The notes: generated by a model not told the origin, from the sequence alone. A DNA stretch of 16,991 bases from Chitinophagaceae bacterium (GCA_947461645.1 CANHMN010000012.1:1-16991), one strand, 5' to 3'. Positions 1 through 8,273 are shown, counted from the stretch's first letter. Made by a program: numbers and translations.

Positions 1-1696
1 AATACCAGCTTGGATTAAAAAGAAAACCTCGCCGGCCTCCGGGCAGAGCGGCAAATCCAGAGCTATTTGTTGCTCCTTCATTTGGACTATTCCACCCATA
101 AGTATTCTTCAATGCACCACCAGCTGTATAACTTTGTGAACCGCAAGACGCTCCAGGCTCAGGACTACAACCATAAGGACATGAAGTATCAGCCTGTGGA
201 TCAATGCCTATTATCAATTTATTCCAATCACTTTCTGTTGCAACGTGCCACCCCTGAGGCGCCAAGCCTCTCGGATCTGTTACGGCATACCAATTATATA
301 ATCTGCCGTAAGTAGATGCATATGTAGCGCTATCATTTTTATACCAACACCATGCCCCCTCTGCAAGATTAGTCCATTCTAAAGAATCGATTACCTGCGG
401 AATCGGATCACCATTTCTGTAAGTTGCTACATCCAAATTTTTACTGCTCCAAACCTGAGAGCCGATTGTTACAGAGGGCAAAGGGGTTACATAGGAAGTA
501 GTGAAAATGCTGTCTGAACTGTATGCGGTTCCCAATGCATTTATTGCATAAGCTCTAATATGATAAGTTGTATTTGGATTAAGATTGGTTATATGACTCG
601 AAAAGCTACCCGTTCCCTGCCCTTCATTAGTTTTTGAAGTAAAGTTTACAGTAGGATTAGGGCTAGTGCTCCAACAAAATCCACGAGCAGTTACATTAAC
701 CCCTCCATCGAATGTTACTTTTGCAGTAATTGTACATGTTGATGGTGAAATGAAGTCAATGCTTTTTGTGTTTACATTGGGAACGGAATTATTGATTACA
801 GAATCCCTAAGCACTCTAACAGAAAGACCCGATTTTTTATATTCATTACTTCTGCAAATTTGATTACAGCTTAATGTTCTTGTTAAAACAAGAATCGAAT
901 CTATTTCGTCTCTACTCCAATAGTTTCCCGATTGACCCATCAGTACAAAGGGACCCCAATCGCCCCCTCTTAAACCACCAGTTTGTATAGAAAAAACAAA
1001 CCCATTATTTGAGTTTGGATTGCAATTAGATGCTCCACCTGTAGAACTTGTTGTTATTGCCTCCATATTATAACAAGGATAGGGATATCCCTCATTCATG
1101 ATAGATGTATCCTGGTCGGGATCCAGATTTTTTACTAAAATATTCCATTCATTGTCTGATGGAATGTGCCAACCTTGTGGAGCCAGTCCTCTAGGATCGG
1201 TTAACGCATACCAATTGTACAAACGACCATAATTAGCTGCATTGGCTGCACTATCGTTATTATACCAACACCATGCTCCTGTTGTAAGATTAGACCATTG
1301 GGTAGCATCCGTAACCTGTGGTATAGGATCACCATTTCTATAATTTACTACGTCAAGATTTTTAGTGCTCCATTTTTGTCTCCCAATTGTTACAGCAGGT
1401 AAATATGTCGGCGCCGATGATGGTGTTCCTAAAGTCAGGCTCATCCAGACAGTTCCATTAAATCCCTGCCATTCTCCATTTTCACCGCAATCGGTGCAAT
1501 AAATCATAAGGCCTGCAGCGGGATTCGGTATAGCATTTCTTTGAGCAAATGTCATTCTAGGAGGAAGAAAGCCACTATTGGTTGAGGTTACATCCAACTT
1601 AGCAGATGGATCTGGTGTATTTGTTCCCACTCCAATGTTTTGCGCAATAGAAAAACTAGATTTACAAATAAAAATCAATAAAATAACTTTCTTCAT
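1..1696 (-). CDS. Secreted protein with two FISUMP domains (C-terminus beyond window)
   Basis: The frame is open from an ATG at 1696 to the window edge, giving 565 residues without a stop, so the C-terminus is missing. Residues 1-19 form a signal peptide ending in SIAQ. Residues 21-90 are the leader common in Bacteroidota surface proteins (IGVGTNTPDPSAKLDV, GFLPPRMT, NPAAGLMIYCTDCG). A FISUMP domain (Fibrobacter succinogenes major paralogous domain) starts at residue 102, with GRLYNWYA, PQGWHIPSDNEW, GNYWSRDE and a closing SVRVLRD near 293-299. A fibronectin-III-like segment follows (GFCWS at 339-343). A second FISUMP domain starts at 409 and is cut by the edge; its first 97 residues match the first copy at about two thirds of positions. 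Family knowledge supports export to the cell surface or outside; the biochemical role is unknown. It lies beyond a terminator and is probably transcribed separately from its right-hand neighbour. Confidence 0.85.
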   Translation of the reverse strand, partial: MKKVILLIFICKSSFSIAQNIGVGTNTPDPSAKLDVTSTNSGFLPPRMTFAQRNAIPNPAAGLMIYCTDCGENGEWQGFNGTVWMSLTLGTPSSAPTYLPAVTIGRQKWSTKNLDVVNYRNGDPIPQVTDATQWSNLTTGAWCWYNNDSAANAANYGRLYNWYALTDPRGLAPQGWHIPSDNEWNILVKNLDPDQDTSIMNEGYPYPCYNMEAITTSSTGGASNCNPNSNNGFVFSIQTGGLRGGDWGPFVLMGQSGNYWSRDEIDSILVLTRTLSCNQICRSNEYKKSGLSVRVLRDSVINNSVPNVNTKSIDFISPSTCTITAKVTFDGGVNVTARGFCWSTSPNPTVNFTSKTNEGQGTGSFSSHITNLNPNTTYHIRAYAINALGTAYSSDSIFTTSYVTPLPSVTIGSQVWSSKNLDVATYRNGDPIPQVIDSLEWTNLAEGAWCWYKNDSATYASTYGRLYNWYAVTDPRGLAPQGWHVATESDWNKLIIGIDPQADTSCPYGCSPEPGASCGSQSYTAGGALKNTYGWNSPNEGATNSSGFAALPGGRRGFLFNPSWY

Positions 1697-1780
1697 TGAT
1701 GGATGTTGTGGAGTAAAAATAAAGCAATATTGATTCATACAACTAGCTGATGAAAATAAATTGATCCGGTTTGGCATCAA

Positions 1781-1811
1781 GTAAAAGGCAGCCCTTGAGG
1801 CCGCCTTTTAC
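1781..1811 (-). terminator. Intrinsic terminator after the lipoprotein gene
   Basis: The arms GTAAAAGGC (1781-1789) and GCCTTTTAC (1803-1811) are perfectly complementary. After one mismatch, GCC (1791-1793) pairs with GGC (1799-1801), leaving a 5-nt loop. Read on the minus strand, the hairpin starts 28 bases after the stop codon at 1840, and the TTTT run lies in its 3' arm. The AAAA/TTTT pairing means it could also act in the other direction, but no plus-strand gene ends here. Confidence 0.75.
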
Positions 1812-1839
1812 TAATTTCATTTACTTTTTTACGTTATTG

Positions 1840-3246
1840 TTACCTGAACATGGTCCAACCTTTCCACCAAGCATCGCCAGATGCACAAGCTCCTCTGTAA
1901 GAAACAGGCGTGAACCAGGTTTGCAATTTGGTGTTGGTAAAATCAGCGCCCGACAAGGCAGGTGAGGCCGACTGTGGATTGAAATCTACGGAATTGTCGT
2001 ATTGAAAAGGCGCACCAAGCTGCACTTCTGCTGCTGTAGACAACAATATATTGGCAAGTGATGACCCATTGATATAGTTTACAAAATCAGCAGCAGTCCA
2101 ACCTGTAGGCGCAGAAGCATTAGCTGTGTAATTCAATTGTGTAGAATTTCCGGCAATAATATTATTTCCATAAACAGCAGATGCGGGAGCTGCCGTAAGG
2201 TTCAAATCGGTCGGAGTTCCTGTGCTTGCATCCAACAACCATCCTGTTGGCCATCCCATTACTACACTATTGAAAACACTTAGGGCACTGTTTCTTCTTG
2301 CATGGATACCTCTTCTGTAGTTAGAGTTTCCTGTATTGGAAAGCGTTGCTCTTGGTCCAATCAAAGTGAAATTTGAAAAAACAGCCGTTGTTTTAGGTGT
2401 GATAGTACTTCCCCCGGCATCATTGTCACTCTCAATTCCATTGCTTCCGCTGATGTCTGCTATGCTGCTGTCGCGAAAGCCTATGGCAAACTGTACTTTT
2501 CCGGAAAATCCATTATCGCTGTCAAAATCATCATCAAGCCCTTTGTAGGCAATAAGATGACTACAATTAACTGTGCCGCCAAACCATTCAAAGCTGTCGT
2601 CATTGGCATAGGAAACCTGAACATGGTCAACAATTGTTTGGTTTCCAACACCGGCAAGCGTCAAGCCATTGATTTCTTTATCTGGAAGAAAAGCATAGCC
2701 CGCATATTCAATTCTCACATAACGAAGAATTCCGCTGTTGTCTGCCGGATTTTGACCTTGCGTTACCGGCGTACCGAATAAACCCAATCCATCGCTATTG
2801 TTAATGCCTCCTTCTATTTCGCCTACTCCCGCTGTTCCATTGAAAGAGGCGTTTGTTGGGGCGTTTCCTAAAATAACCAACCCTGCCCAATCACCACGTG
2901 CAGGGCTAGACGCTTCAGAGGTGAAAACGATCGGCCTGTCAGGCGTTCCGTCTGCAATTATTTTAGCGCTTCTCGTTATAACCAATCCGCCGGTTCTTCC
3001 CTGCTCACCCACAATTCTTGTACCTGGCTCAATGGTAAGTATAGCTCCGTTGGTAACATACACCAGGCCGCGAAGCTTATACACGAAGCCTGATTTTAGT
3101 GTACGGTTAGCCGTTATTCTGCCCTCTAATACGGTATTCTCGGTTGTGCCGTTGTTGCTATTATCGGGAGTTCCATCAACCTCTATTTTTCTGCAGCCGA
3201 TTGTCAAAGTAATCAAAAGGAGAATCCATGTTACATTCTTAATCAT
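1840..3246 (-). CDS. Lipoprotein, probable beta-helix fold, partner of the adjacent TonB-dependent receptor
   Basis: This is a 468-aa protein. Residues 1-18 (MIKNVTWILLLITLTIGC) are a lipoprotein signal with Cys18 as the likely acylated residue; the following RKIEVDG is rich in charge. The rest has no membrane segment. It resembles right-handed parallel beta-helix proteins: an early ANRTLKSG...GAILTIEPGTRI segment, then TPDRPIVFTSE, GDWAGLVILGNAP, ILRYVRIEYAG, DDSFEWFGG and GLDDDFDSDNGFSG, and an ending in WWKGWTMFR. The DDDFDSDNG stretch is acidic and could bind a cation (inference). It starts 30 bases after the TonB-receptor stop, so the two are very probably co-transcribed. I know this family as a recurrent neighbour of TonB-dependent receptors in Bacteroidota, mostly annotated as hypothetical. 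A surface ligand-binding or ligand-processing role is inference. Confidence 0.75.
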   Translation of the reverse strand: MIKNVTWILLLITLTIGCRKIEVDGTPDNSNNGTTENTVLEGRITANRTLKSGFVYKLRGLVYVTNGAILTIEPGTRIVGEQGRTGGLVITRSAKIIADGTPDRPIVFTSEASSPARGDWAGLVILGNAPTNASFNGTAGVGEIEGGINNSDGLGLFGTPVTQGQNPADNSGILRYVRIEYAGYAFLPDKEINGLTLAGVGNQTIVDHVQVSYANDDSFEWFGGTVNCSHLIAYKGLDDDFDSDNGFSGKVQFAIGFRDSSIADISGSNGIESDNDAGGSTITPKTTAVFSNFTLIGPRATLSNTGNSNYRRGIHARRNSALSVFNSVVMGWPTGWLLDASTGTPTDLNLTAAPASAVYGNNIIAGNSTQLNYTANASAPTGWTAADFVNYINGSSLANILLSTAAEVQLGAPFQYDNSVDFNPQSASPALSGADFTNTKLQTWFTPVSYRGACASGDAWWKGWTMFR

Positions 3247-3276
3247 AATGTTGTTTTTGTATGGTTAAATGATTTT

Positions 3277-6069
3277 TTATTTCAATTGGTAAGCAAAAGA
3301 CAGGTTAAAGTTTGTTCCATAATTTCTTCTGATGGCTAATACGTCTTTAGAGCCGCGCGCGTATTTTTTGTTGTTGTCGAGATCGTGATAGAAGTATCCC
3401 GGAGCATTCAGCAAATCGTTTATGCCGAAACGTATTTCTCCTTTTTTATTCGCAACTTTTTTAGACAATTGTATGTCGAGCAAGCCTCTTGGATTTTCCC
3501 ATATATCGGAAATCGCTTCGCTTCCTACAAACAAAATCCTTCTTCCAATCTGATTGAACAGTAGGTTTGCCATAATGCCATGCTTCTCTAAGTCGTATTG
3601 CAAACCAATATTCAGCAAGTAAGGGCTTTGTCCCTGCAAAGGTCGGTTAACCGTTTCCGTTGTATCCGTCACTTTGCTGTAAATAAAACTGAGGTTTCCG
3701 GAAAGGGTAAAATGGCTCAGGAAAGAAATGAAATCAAGCTTTTTGCGAAACTCCAGCTCGCTTCCGAAACTTATGGCTTTGTCTGTATTGAGAATATTAA
3801 AGGTGTTGGATCCCGGGCCTGTTCTGTTGAAGTAATACTCTATAGGCTTGTCGAAATATTTATAGAATACTCCTACCGTAAACAACTCTCCGCCTCTTGG
3901 ATAAATTTCATAACGGAGATCTATGTTCGAAACTTTTGTTCTTTTGGCCGATTTGTTTCCAACTACTTGCGCTCCCAATTCAAAATCATAAAATGCGAAA
4001 GGACTCAATTCCCTGAACTCCGGACGAACAACTGTTTGGCTCGCAGCCAGCCTGATATTGGTTGAAGCTGCCGGTTTAAATGTAAGATTTACGCCAGGTA
4101 GAAAATCATTCACGATAGAGCGAACGTGTCTTGGGTCATTAACATCTTTACTTCCCACTAACTGATCAAAGCTTTCAAATCTCACCCCCCACACGGCACG
4201 GAACTTTTCTGAAACCGCATTGTCCATTTGCAGATATGCTGCATTCAGGATATTGTTGGCCATATACCTGAAAGCATTTCCTGCAATTTCATTAAACTGA
4301 AGCTTATCGTTTCCTTCTCCAAAATTTTCGGTATTGAAGATTGCATTAGATGGCAACAATTTAAGCGCATTGCTTGCTGTATTGATAAAGAAAGGTCTGC
4401 TATCAAAAATTCTGTCCTTTTCCTGAAACATGTATCCTGCTTTCAGCATTTGCTTTTTACCCTTCCACATAAAAGGATAGCTAACATCAGTTCCAGCATT
4501 GTAAATGTAATCGTTGAGGAAACTGTAAAATATACTGCCGCTTTTCTGGCCGGCACCCAAACCAAGCAGGGCATAATAAGGTGCGGTGCTGTCACTTCCA
4601 TCCTGGGTATAAAATAGCCTCCTCTGATCAGGAATATATTGATCAAGAATATTGAAACCACCATACCACCTCAATTTGATGTTTTTGCTGCTCAAATTGT
4701 GTTCTCCTGTTAGCTGCGTGTTGAAAAAAGTGTTTTGACGAAATCCAATTTCTATAGCCTTGATTCTGTCCCCGCTTCCGCCACCGCTGACAATATAATC
4801 TCTTCCATCAAACCTGTCAATTACATAATCACTTGAATTTACATTGATGATGTTTTTAAAAGTTATTTTGTTGTCTTTGTTAAGCTGATAAGTAAAATTG
4901 GCTAGTCCTCCTGCAAGGATGTCTCTGCTGTATTTTTTATTTTGATAACTCAATTCCACATCGCCTTCATTGTTGGCAATAAAAAGATTGTCAAAGGGCA
5001 GCTGTCTGTTTGAGTTGGAGTAAGTAAGCGCAACTATACTTGCCAGCTTACGTCCAAAAAGTTTTGTATTGGCACCGCCATTTATTTGAAAAGAGGTATT
5101 CAGTGGGGCTTGTGTTTCTGTTGAAGACCAAACATTACGAAACAACTTTCCGTAGTTTGTTTTTTCTGCAGTGTTGAGTTGACTGAAATTGTACCTCAAT
5201 GGCAATTGCTCTGGCATTGCCCTGGTATTGTCTGCAATACCCAACCAATCCCATTTGCCGCCTTCTGATTGCAAGAAAGATTTACCAATGGTATTAGAAT
5301 TGAATCCTGTTCCAAGTACAATATTTAAAAAGGAGGAAGAAGGTACATCTTTGGTTTGTACTTGAACTAGTCCACCAGCCCACTCGCCTGGCAACTCCGG
5401 AACAAATGTCTTGTTGATGATGATGTTCTCTATCATCGCTGACGGAAAAATATCAAAACTGAACGTTTTTCTGTCAGGTTCAGTGCTGCTTAGTAAGATT
5501 CCGTTTAACATAGCTTGGTTGTACCTATCGCTCAACCCTCTGATTACCAAAAATTTTCCGTCCTGAACAGAAGCTCCCGGCACTCTTTTCAAAACTTCTC
5601 CGGTATTTTTATCCGGACTTCGGCGAATAGCTTCAGCACTAACTACCTGAGCAACAACAGATGTGTTTTTTTGAACAGCAATAAGTGCACCTGTGGTTTC
5701 CTTCCTAACGGAAGAACGAACCTCAACGCCCGTCTCCGTTCTTCTCACTTGCTCCAATACCACATTTAAGGTAAGAAGCTGTCCTTCTTTAACCTCAATG
5801 TCTTCAACAAGCTTGGAGTTATAGCCTACTGCTGAAATTCTGATGTTGGTTTTAACAGAAGCAGGAATTGTTATTACATACTTGCCATCGAGATCAGCAG
5901 CAATTGATTTGCCTGTAGAAATCACCATTATGGTGGCGCCGGGCAAACTGATGCCGGTGTTGGCGTCAGCAATCCTTCCTTCTACTTTGGAGTTTTGAGC
6001 TTTCAGATTAATACTGAATAAGAATGCAGTCAGTAGCAATACTGCTGAAGCAATTAGTTGTTTTTTCAT
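3277..6069 (-). CDS. TonB-dependent outer-membrane receptor with CarboxypepD_reg-like domain
   Basis: The protein has 930 residues from the ATG at 6069. An in-frame TTG nine bases further upstream is less likely, because MKKQLIASAVLLLTAFLFSINLKAQ is a complete signal peptide. Residues about 28-107 form a CarboxypepD_reg-like beta-sandwich (VEGRIADANTGISLPGATI, ISAVGYNS, LNVVLEQ). The plug spans about 130-242, with RSPDKNTGEVLKRVPGASV, FLVIRGLSDRYN, LLSSTEPDRKTFSFDIFPS and PGEWAGGLVQV. The remainder is the 22-strand barrel type, ending in an aromatic strand (NFNLSFAYQLK). Such receptors import ligands across the outer membrane using TonB-ExbB-ExbD energy. No SusD homologue is next to it; instead a beta-helix lipoprotein follows 30 bases downstream. 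Phased TGTTAYC repeats lie 23-88 bases upstream of the start and point to phosphate control. The substrate is not known. Confidence 0.92.
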   Translation of the reverse strand: MKKQLIASAVLLLTAFLFSINLKAQNSKVEGRIADANTGISLPGATIMVISTGKSIAADLDGKYVITIPASVKTNIRISAVGYNSKLVEDIEVKEGQLLTLNVVLEQVRRTETGVEVRSSVRKETTGALIAVQKNTSVVAQVVSAEAIRRSPDKNTGEVLKRVPGASVQDGKFLVIRGLSDRYNQAMLNGILLSSTEPDRKTFSFDIFPSAMIENIIINKTFVPELPGEWAGGLVQVQTKDVPSSSFLNIVLGTGFNSNTIGKSFLQSEGGKWDWLGIADNTRAMPEQLPLRYNFSQLNTAEKTNYGKLFRNVWSSTETQAPLNTSFQINGGANTKLFGRKLASIVALTYSNSNRQLPFDNLFIANNEGDVELSYQNKKYSRDILAGGLANFTYQLNKDNKITFKNIINVNSSDYVIDRFDGRDYIVSGGGSGDRIKAIEIGFRQNTFFNTQLTGEHNLSSKNIKLRWYGGFNILDQYIPDQRRLFYTQDGSDSTAPYYALLGLGAGQKSGSIFYSFLNDYIYNAGTDVSYPFMWKGKKQMLKAGYMFQEKDRIFDSRPFFINTASNALKLLPSNAIFNTENFGEGNDKLQFNEIAGNAFRYMANNILNAAYLQMDNAVSEKFRAVWGVRFESFDQLVGSKDVNDPRHVRSIVNDFLPGVNLTFKPAASTNIRLAASQTVVRPEFRELSPFAFYDFELGAQVVGNKSAKRTKVSNIDLRYEIYPRGGELFTVGVFYKYFDKPIEYYFNRTGPGSNTFNILNTDKAISFGSELEFRKKLDFISFLSHFTLSGNLSFIYSKVTDTTETVNRPLQGQSPYLLNIGLQYDLEKHGIMANLLFNQIGRRILFVGSEAISDIWENPRGLLDIQLSKKVANKKGEIRFGINDLLNAPGYFYHDLDNNKKYARGSKDVLAIRRNYGTNFNLSFAYQLK

Positions 6070-6091
6070 CGGTTGCAAAATGACAACATCA

Positions 6092-6157
6092 GTGTTACCT
6101 CAACGTAAAGAAATTGTTATCGGATTATTACCCTTATGTTACCAAATTGTTAAGTAA
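6092..6157. promoter_or_regulatory. Putative Pho-box array: heptamers on an exact 11-bp period
   Basis: Heptamers occur at 6093 (TGTTACC), 6115 (TGTTATC), 6126 (TATTACC), 6137 (TGTTACC) and 6148 (TGTTAAG). A degraded unit sits at 6104 (CGTAA). All starts fall on one 11-bp register, that is 7-bp repeats with 4-bp spacers. PhoB/PhoP-type response regulators bind tandem 7-bp repeats with that period: E. coli CTGTCAT repeats, and Bacillus TTAACA-like repeats, which match the opposite strand here. The array lies between divergent genes, immediately upstream of the TonB-receptor start, and the opposite arm encodes phosphate-transport proteins. The assignment to PhoB is inference from architecture plus context. 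Confidence 0.65.
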
Positions 6158-6191
6158 ATGACTTAAATGCTGGTTTTTCAGGGGTTTCGAG

Positions 6192-6209
6192 GGTTATCGA
6201 ATTGTTAAG
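6192..6209. promoter_or_regulatory. Second putative Pho box, on the DUF47/PiT side
   Basis: Two heptamers, GGTTATC at 6192 and TGTTAAG at 6203, are 11 bp apart. They are in the same 11-bp register as the left array, since 6203 minus 6148 is 55. They end about 45 bases before a TAnnTTTG element at 6254 and 70 bases before the DUF47 start, so they suit activation of the plus-strand unit. Confidence 0.5.
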
Positions 6210-6253
6210 CAGGCCTGTGCCTGAAATTCAACAAATCAATGCGTGTAATTATT

Positions 6254-6261
6254 TACATTTG
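6254..6261 (+). promoter_or_regulatory. Candidate -7 promoter element for the DUF47-PiT unit
   Basis: TACATTTG matches the Bacteroidota -7 consensus TAnnTTTG exactly and ends 18 bases before the ATG at 6280. No TTG at the usual -33 spacing is visible, which fits a promoter that depends on an activator bound upstream. Confidence 0.45.
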
Positions 6262-6279
6262 TCGCTAAATCAATCGTCT

Positions 6280-6927
6280 ATGGCTTTCAATACCGTCTTA
6301 AAATTTTTCCTACCCAAAGACAGGGTCTTTTACCAACTTTTTGAAAATGTAGCTGAAGTGCTTGTTAAAATGGGTAACAAACTCAAAGAGGTTGTTAACG
6401 AACCTGATTTCGAGCAACGAGGGAAACTCATTAAAGAGGTAGAAGACATGGAGCATATCAATGACGAATACACACACAAAATCTTCACTGAGCTTGGCAA
6501 GAATTTTATTACGCCGTTTGATCGCGAAGACATTCACTATTTGGCTACCTCTCTTGATGATATTGCCGACTACATCTATGCTTCGGCGAAGAAGATAAAT
6601 TTCTACCGTGTTGATCCGAATGATATCGGTATTCAGAAAATGGGCGACCTTATTGCACTTGGTTGCGTTCAGGTACACAAGGCCGTAACTGAGTTGCGCA
6701 ACATGAAAAACATGCGCCAAATCACTGATGCATTGGTAGCCATTAACAGTATTGAGAATCAGGGTGATGATATTTTTGACATGAGCATTGAAAGATTGTT
6801 TGCAACAGAATCTGATGCCAAAGAAGTCATCAAAAAAAGGGAAATCTATCAAATCATGGAAGTGGTAACTGATAAGTGTGAAGATGCTGCCAATGTGATA
6901 GAAAGCATCATCATCAAATACGCATAA
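6280..6927 (+). CDS. DUF47 / PhoU-like phosphate transport accessory protein
   Basis: The ATG at 6280 gives a 215-aa protein beginning MAFNTVLKFFLPKDRVFYQLF, the typical beginning and length of DUF47 (PhoU_div) proteins. The open frame runs 26 codons further upstream to a TTG, but that extension is unlike the family and would cover the candidate promoter. The product is predicted to be an all-helical cytoplasmic protein with PhoU-like bundles. Visible stretches include EDMEHINDEYTHKIFTELGK, ITPFDREDIHYLATSLDDIADYIY and IENQGDDIFDM; the acidic E/DxxxD groups are those that bind metal clusters in PhoU proteins. DUF47 genes are commonly paired with PiT transporters and are thought to modulate them. 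Here the PiT gene follows after 49 bases. Confidence 0.9.
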   Translation: MAFNTVLKFFLPKDRVFYQLFENVAEVLVKMGNKLKEVVNEPDFEQRGKLIKEVEDMEHINDEYTHKIFTELGKNFITPFDREDIHYLATSLDDIADYIYASAKKINFYRVDPNDIGIQKMGDLIALGCVQVHKAVTELRNMKNMRQITDALVAINSIENQGDDIFDMSIERLFATESDAKEVIKKREIYQIMEVVTDKCEDAANVIESIIIKYA

Positions 6928-6976
6928 ACCGTTTCGGCATATAAAATCTATTTTACAATTCCTTCAAAAAGACGGT

Positions 6977-8188
6977 ATGACGCTTCTTGTTACTATAATT
7001 GCACTTGCCCTCATTTTCGATTACATCAACGGCTTTCATGATGCCGCAAACTCCATAGCTACTGTTGTATCTACCAAAGTGCTAACGCCCGGCCAGGCAG
7101 TTGTTTGGGCTGCATTGTTCAATTTTGTTGCCTTTTTTATTTTCAAAGACCATGGCGTAGCCAACACCATAGCCAAAACCGTAAAAACAGAAGTGGTTAA
7201 TGGCCATGGCATGCTGCTGGTAATATTTTCCGGATTGTTGTCTGCCATATTTTGGAACTTGTTTACCTGGTGGTATGGTATTCCCTCCTCATCTTCTCAT
7301 GCTTTGATAGGATCTTTTGCTGGAGCAGCAATTGCATTTGGAGGATTTTCATCGATAAACGGAGAGCCAATTTTGAAAACAGTTTCTTTCATACTTCTTG
7401 CCCCCGTTATAGGAATGATTGTAGCATTCATCATTTCCCTTTGGTTTATTCATTCTTTTAAAAAAGGATGGAGACCGAAAATCATTGCTTTGATTGTGTT
7501 TGCACTTGTTGCATATTTTCTTTCTGAGAACCTGGAAAGAAATCCTGAAAATCTCAAAACCCATTTTGAAAGTCCCTTCCTGCGCATCCTATTCCACTCT
7601 TCCAATTTTAAATGGATATTGCTATCATCCATACTTGTAATCATGGCAGGCTTCACCGTTTTTTTAAGCAGTCTCAATGCCAACAAAGCTAACCTATGGT
7701 TTAAAAAACTTCAGCTGGTTTCTTCAGCCGCATTTAGCATTGGGCATGGTGGTAATGATGCACAAAAAGTAATGGGTATCATCATGGCTGCATTGATTGC
7801 CTATAACCCAGCAGTTTATTCTCTAGATAATATGGTTTGGTGGGTGCCCCTGGCGTGTTATGCGGCAATTGCGCTTGGCACAATGAGCGGAGGCTGGAAA
7901 ATCGTAAAGACCATGGGAACTAAAATCACTAAAGTGACACCCTTCGAAGGGGTTGCTGCAGAAACAGCAGGTGCCATTACTCTGTTTGTAACAGAAGCTT
8001 TGAAAATTCCGGTTAGTACCACACACACCATTACAGGTTCTATAATTGGTGTCGGTGCAACAAAAAGGCTATCTGCTGTGAGATGGGGAGTTACGGTTAA
8101 TCTGCTTTGGGCCTGGATACTTACTATTCCAATCAGTGGGATATTAGCGGCTATTTTCTATCTTATCTTGAATTATTTTGTAGGATAA
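6977..8188 (+). CDS. PiT-family inorganic phosphate transporter
   Basis: This 403-aa polytopic inner-membrane protein has both halves of the PiT signature: GFHDAANSIATVVST at 19-33 and IGHGGNDAQKVMG at 255-267. Each is followed by its paired segment, GIPSSSSHALIG at 101-112 and PVSTTHTITGSIIGVG at 345-360. A polar linker around 183-210 separates the halves. The family moves phosphate, often as a metal-phosphate complex, into the cytoplasm with protons or sodium. A start at the ATG opening MTLLVTIIALALIFDYINGF is consistent with a first membrane helix. It is probably co-transcribed with the DUF47 gene and shares the upstream Pho-box region. Confidence 0.95.
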   Translation: MTLLVTIIALALIFDYINGFHDAANSIATVVSTKVLTPGQAVVWAALFNFVAFFIFKDHGVANTIAKTVKTEVVNGHGMLLVIFSGLLSAIFWNLFTWWYGIPSSSSHALIGSFAGAAIAFGGFSSINGEPILKTVSFILLAPVIGMIVAFIISLWFIHSFKKGWRPKIIALIVFALVAYFLSENLERNPENLKTHFESPFLRILFHSSNFKWILLSSILVIMAGFTVFLSSLNANKANLWFKKLQLVSSAAFSIGHGGNDAQKVMGIIMAALIAYNPAVYSLDNMVWWVPLACYAAIALGTMSGGWKIVKTMGTKITKVTPFEGVAAETAGAITLFVTEALKIPVSTTHTITGSIIGVGATKRLSAVRWGVTVNLLWAWILTIPISGILAAIFYLILNYFVG

Positions 8189-8213
8189 AACCTCATAAAC
8201 AAGCCGACTGCTC

Positions 8214-8221
8214 TATCTTTG
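8214..8221 (+). promoter_or_regulatory. Candidate -7 promoter element for galE
   Basis: TATCTTTG is an exact TAnnTTTG match, 52 bases before the galE start, and would leave a leader of about 45 bases. No clear -33 TTG is seen at normal spacing. It would separate galE transcription from the phosphate-transport unit. Confidence 0.4.
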
Positions 8222-8273
8222 ATGCTGCTGAACTACTGTAATTTAGATTGATCAGTATGAATAAATTATTCCT

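Noticed and set aside
67..315. 82-codon plus-strand open frame at the left edge
   Set aside because: It is the antisense of the second FISUMP domain, whose frame is open to the window edge.
1..1696. Prophage tail protein, suggested by the GFLPPRMT...YCTDCG leader
   Set aside because: That leader is also common in non-phage Bacteroidota surface proteins, the rest is FISUMP, and no phage gene is nearby.
2798..3268. 156-codon plus-strand open frame opposite the lipoprotein gene
   Set aside because: It is antisense to a convincing lipoprotein gene and its product has no recognisable domain.
3598..4065. 155-codon plus-strand open frame opposite the TonB receptor
   Set aside because: It is antisense to the receptor barrel, has no family resemblance, and similar frames occur all along this gene.
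6076..6083. Minus-strand TCATTTTG as -7 element of the TonB receptor
   Set aside because: It has one mismatch to TAnnTTTG and would leave almost no leader before the ATG at 6069.
6202..6279. Upstream TTG start adding 26 codons to DUF47
   Set aside because: The extension is not family-like, overlaps the second Pho-box unit and the -7 candidate, and the ATG at 6280 gives the usual start and length.
6310..6852. 180-codon minus-strand open frame opposite the DUF47 gene
   Set aside because: It is fully contained in DUF47, which has a clear family match; the antisense product is Phe/Cys-rich and unlike a real protein.
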